DNA from: DATESZ01 sp035283845
GTDB taxonomy: Bacteria; Desulfobacterota; Syntrophia; Syntrophales; JACQWR01
Assembly (NCBI GenBank): GCA_035283845.1
Contig: DATESZ010000106.1
Span: 1-22,061 of the forward strand
Length of the DNA: 22,061 nt
Reading direction: 5' to 3'
The notes beneath the pieces are model-generated. The model did not search any database. It was not told where the DNA came from and worked only from the letters and a program-made list of their open reading frames with translations. Position numbers and translations under genes: made by a program. Of the stretch, positions 21,436 to 22,061 are shown piece by piece; position 1 is the stretch's first letter; every line of letters begins with the position of its first letter.

Positions 21436-21912
21436 ATGAATGCTGGAATAATGACGACGGAATGCGTGCAAATTTTCAAAACCCTGGCCGATGAGACGCG
21501 GTTTAATTTGATCAAACTGCTGCTGACCCACGATCTCTGTGTCGGCGCCCTGGCCAAGCATTTGAGGATATCGGAAGCGGCCGTTTCCCAGCATTTGAAA
21601 TATTTGAGAGAATCAGGATTAGTCAAGGGAGAGAAGCGTGGTTATTGGACCCATTACACCGTGGAAAAAGACAAGCTGCATGAGCTGGCCGAACTCCTCA
21701 GGGAGTTGACCAATCTGCTGCCCTGTCTTGAAGGCGTATGCATCAAGAAAATTAACAATAAAATCAATTGCCGAAGGGAGGAAGGAAAAATGTGCGATTG
21801 CAAATGTCACCGCCCGGAGAAGTTAAAGGGAAAACCCGAGGAATGCACCCCTGAGCAGATCAGGGAGTGCCATGGAGACAAAGAACATCCTTGCGAGGAC
21901 GAAAAGAAATAG
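21436..21912 (+). CDS. ArsR-family regulator with C-terminal Cys-rich extension
   Basis: Residues about 8-90 form an ArsR winged helix: FKTLADETRFNLIKLLL, recognition helix SEAAVSQHLKYLRESGLV, and wing GEKRGYWTHYTV. A dimer helix and CLEGVC follow. After a short linker the frame continues without a stop into 40 residues rich in Cys (MCDCKCHRPEK, EECTPEQIRECHGD, EHPCEDEKK), giving about 158 residues; a typical ArsR protein ends near residue 105-115. The extension has its own ATG and ribosome binding site, so it may be translated separately. Start choice is uncertain among ATG 21436 and ATG 21451. An operator-like palindrome sits about 25 bp upstream of 21436. The PadR remnant lies divergently upstream. 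Confidence 0.82.
   Translation: MNAGIMTTECVQIFKTLADETRFNLIKLLLTHDLCVGALAKHLRISEAAVSQHLKYLRESGLVKGEKRGYWTHYTVEKDKLHELAELLRELTNLLPCLEGVCIKKINNKINCRREEGKMCDCKCHRPEKLKGKPEECTPEQIRECHGDKEHPCEDEKK
21790..21912 (+). CDS. Embedded 40-residue Cys-rich mini-protein (possible internal start)
   Basis: An ATG at 21790 lies 8 nt after AGGGAGG (21775-21781), with AAGGA also close, in the same frame as the ArsR gene. From there the product is 40 residues: MCDCKCHRPEKLKGKPEEC, then PEQIRECHGD and EHPCEDEKK. I recall similar stand-alone mini-proteins beside ArsR genes in related bacteria, which favours a separate product or a recent fusion by loss of the ArsR stop codon. Cys and His spacing suggests metal or Fe-S binding; function unknown. 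Both a fusion and a separate protein may be made. Confidence 0.45.
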   Translation: MCDCKCHRPEKLKGKPEECTPEQIRECHGDKEHPCEDEKK

Positions 21913-21920
21913 GGGGAAAG

Positions 21921-22022
21921 ATCGAGGAGGCAGAACGGCTGTGCCCGCGGATCGCCTTTATTGTGGACGGGAAGATCGTCCGCCTCGGACCGCTGGACGA
22001 AAAGACATCTGCAACTCGATAA
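21921..22022 (+). pseudogene. Remnant of an ABC-transporter ATPase C-terminus
   Basis: A start-less frame encodes IEEAERLCPRIAFIVDGKIV then RLGPLDE before a stop at 22020-22022. This is the segment just after the H-loop of drug/export-type ABC ATPases (MEEAERLCDRIAFIV-GKIV). Walker A, signature and Walker B motifs are absent, so only the tail remains. Confidence 0.65.
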
Positions 22023-22061
22023 GTAACCGCTCGTTTTTAGATATTGTTAATCTTAGTCGGT

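Noticed and set aside
1..22061. CRISPR arrays, tRNA or rRNA genes, intact insertion sequences, phage genes
   Set aside because: I saw no regularly spaced direct repeats, cloverleaf with anticodon arm, transposase or integrase motifs, or rRNA-like sequence by eye. A computed scan could still find short elements.

Overview
The window looks like a chromosome segment from an anaerobic member of the Desulfobacterota (old Deltaproteobacteria), probably near the Syntrophales. This is inferred from recognised protein families, not from a search. Pointers are a UbiA/UbiD pair of the kind used in futalosine-type menaquinone synthesis, a distinctive long-box NUDIX protein, an MMPL/LolA-like/beta-barrel export cluster, and an imperfect palindromic repeat of the SPLWQRGVRGDF-coding type. 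Base composition changes along the window: the cstA to beta-barrel stretch is GC-richer, and dacA and the right end are AT-richer.

Layout. 1-536: the 3' end of a response-regulator gene, a start-less cheR remnant in the same frame, and a palindromic intergenic repeat. 537-3834: divergent prc (periplasmic tail-specific protease) and dacA (D,D-carboxypeptidase) with back-to-back promoters. 3912-4776: a decayed MFS exporter and a doubtful small secreted ORF. 4777-10425: a compact plus-strand run of CBS-domain protein, UbiA prenyltransferase, UbiD decarboxylase, NUDIX protein and RarA, with two ATGA overlaps. 10574-12678: a 67-residue membrane protein on the minus strand, then cstA, each with a near-consensus promoter. 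12812-19844: an ArsR-rhodanese regulator with a perfect palindromic operator, then a four-helix membrane protein, an MMPL-type RND permease, a LolA-like periplasmic protein, an internally deleted PLP gamma-lyase, and an outer-membrane beta-barrel. 19883-22061: a terminator region, a minus-strand ArsR gene followed by an overlooked 32-residue CxCxC peptide gene, remnants of a methyltransferase, a PadR regulator and an ABC ATPase, and a second ArsR gene whose reading frame contains a Cys-rich mini-protein with its own ribosome binding site.

Most interesting points. (1) The 12.8-19.8 kb cluster reads as a trans-envelope lipid or hydrophobic-molecule exporter under a sulfur-type (ArsR-rhodanese) switch. 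It is interrupted by a PLP lyase gene that lacks about 60 residues and lies between two diverged copies of the lolA-tail/barrel-start junction. (2) Both ArsR genes at the right end are paired with tiny Cys-rich peptides, and two of the three ArsR promoters share the core AAGTAT-N-CACTT. (3) Pseudogene remnants and internal deletions are concentrated near both ends and at 3.9-4.8 kb, which marks these as turnover zones around otherwise intact housekeeping operons.
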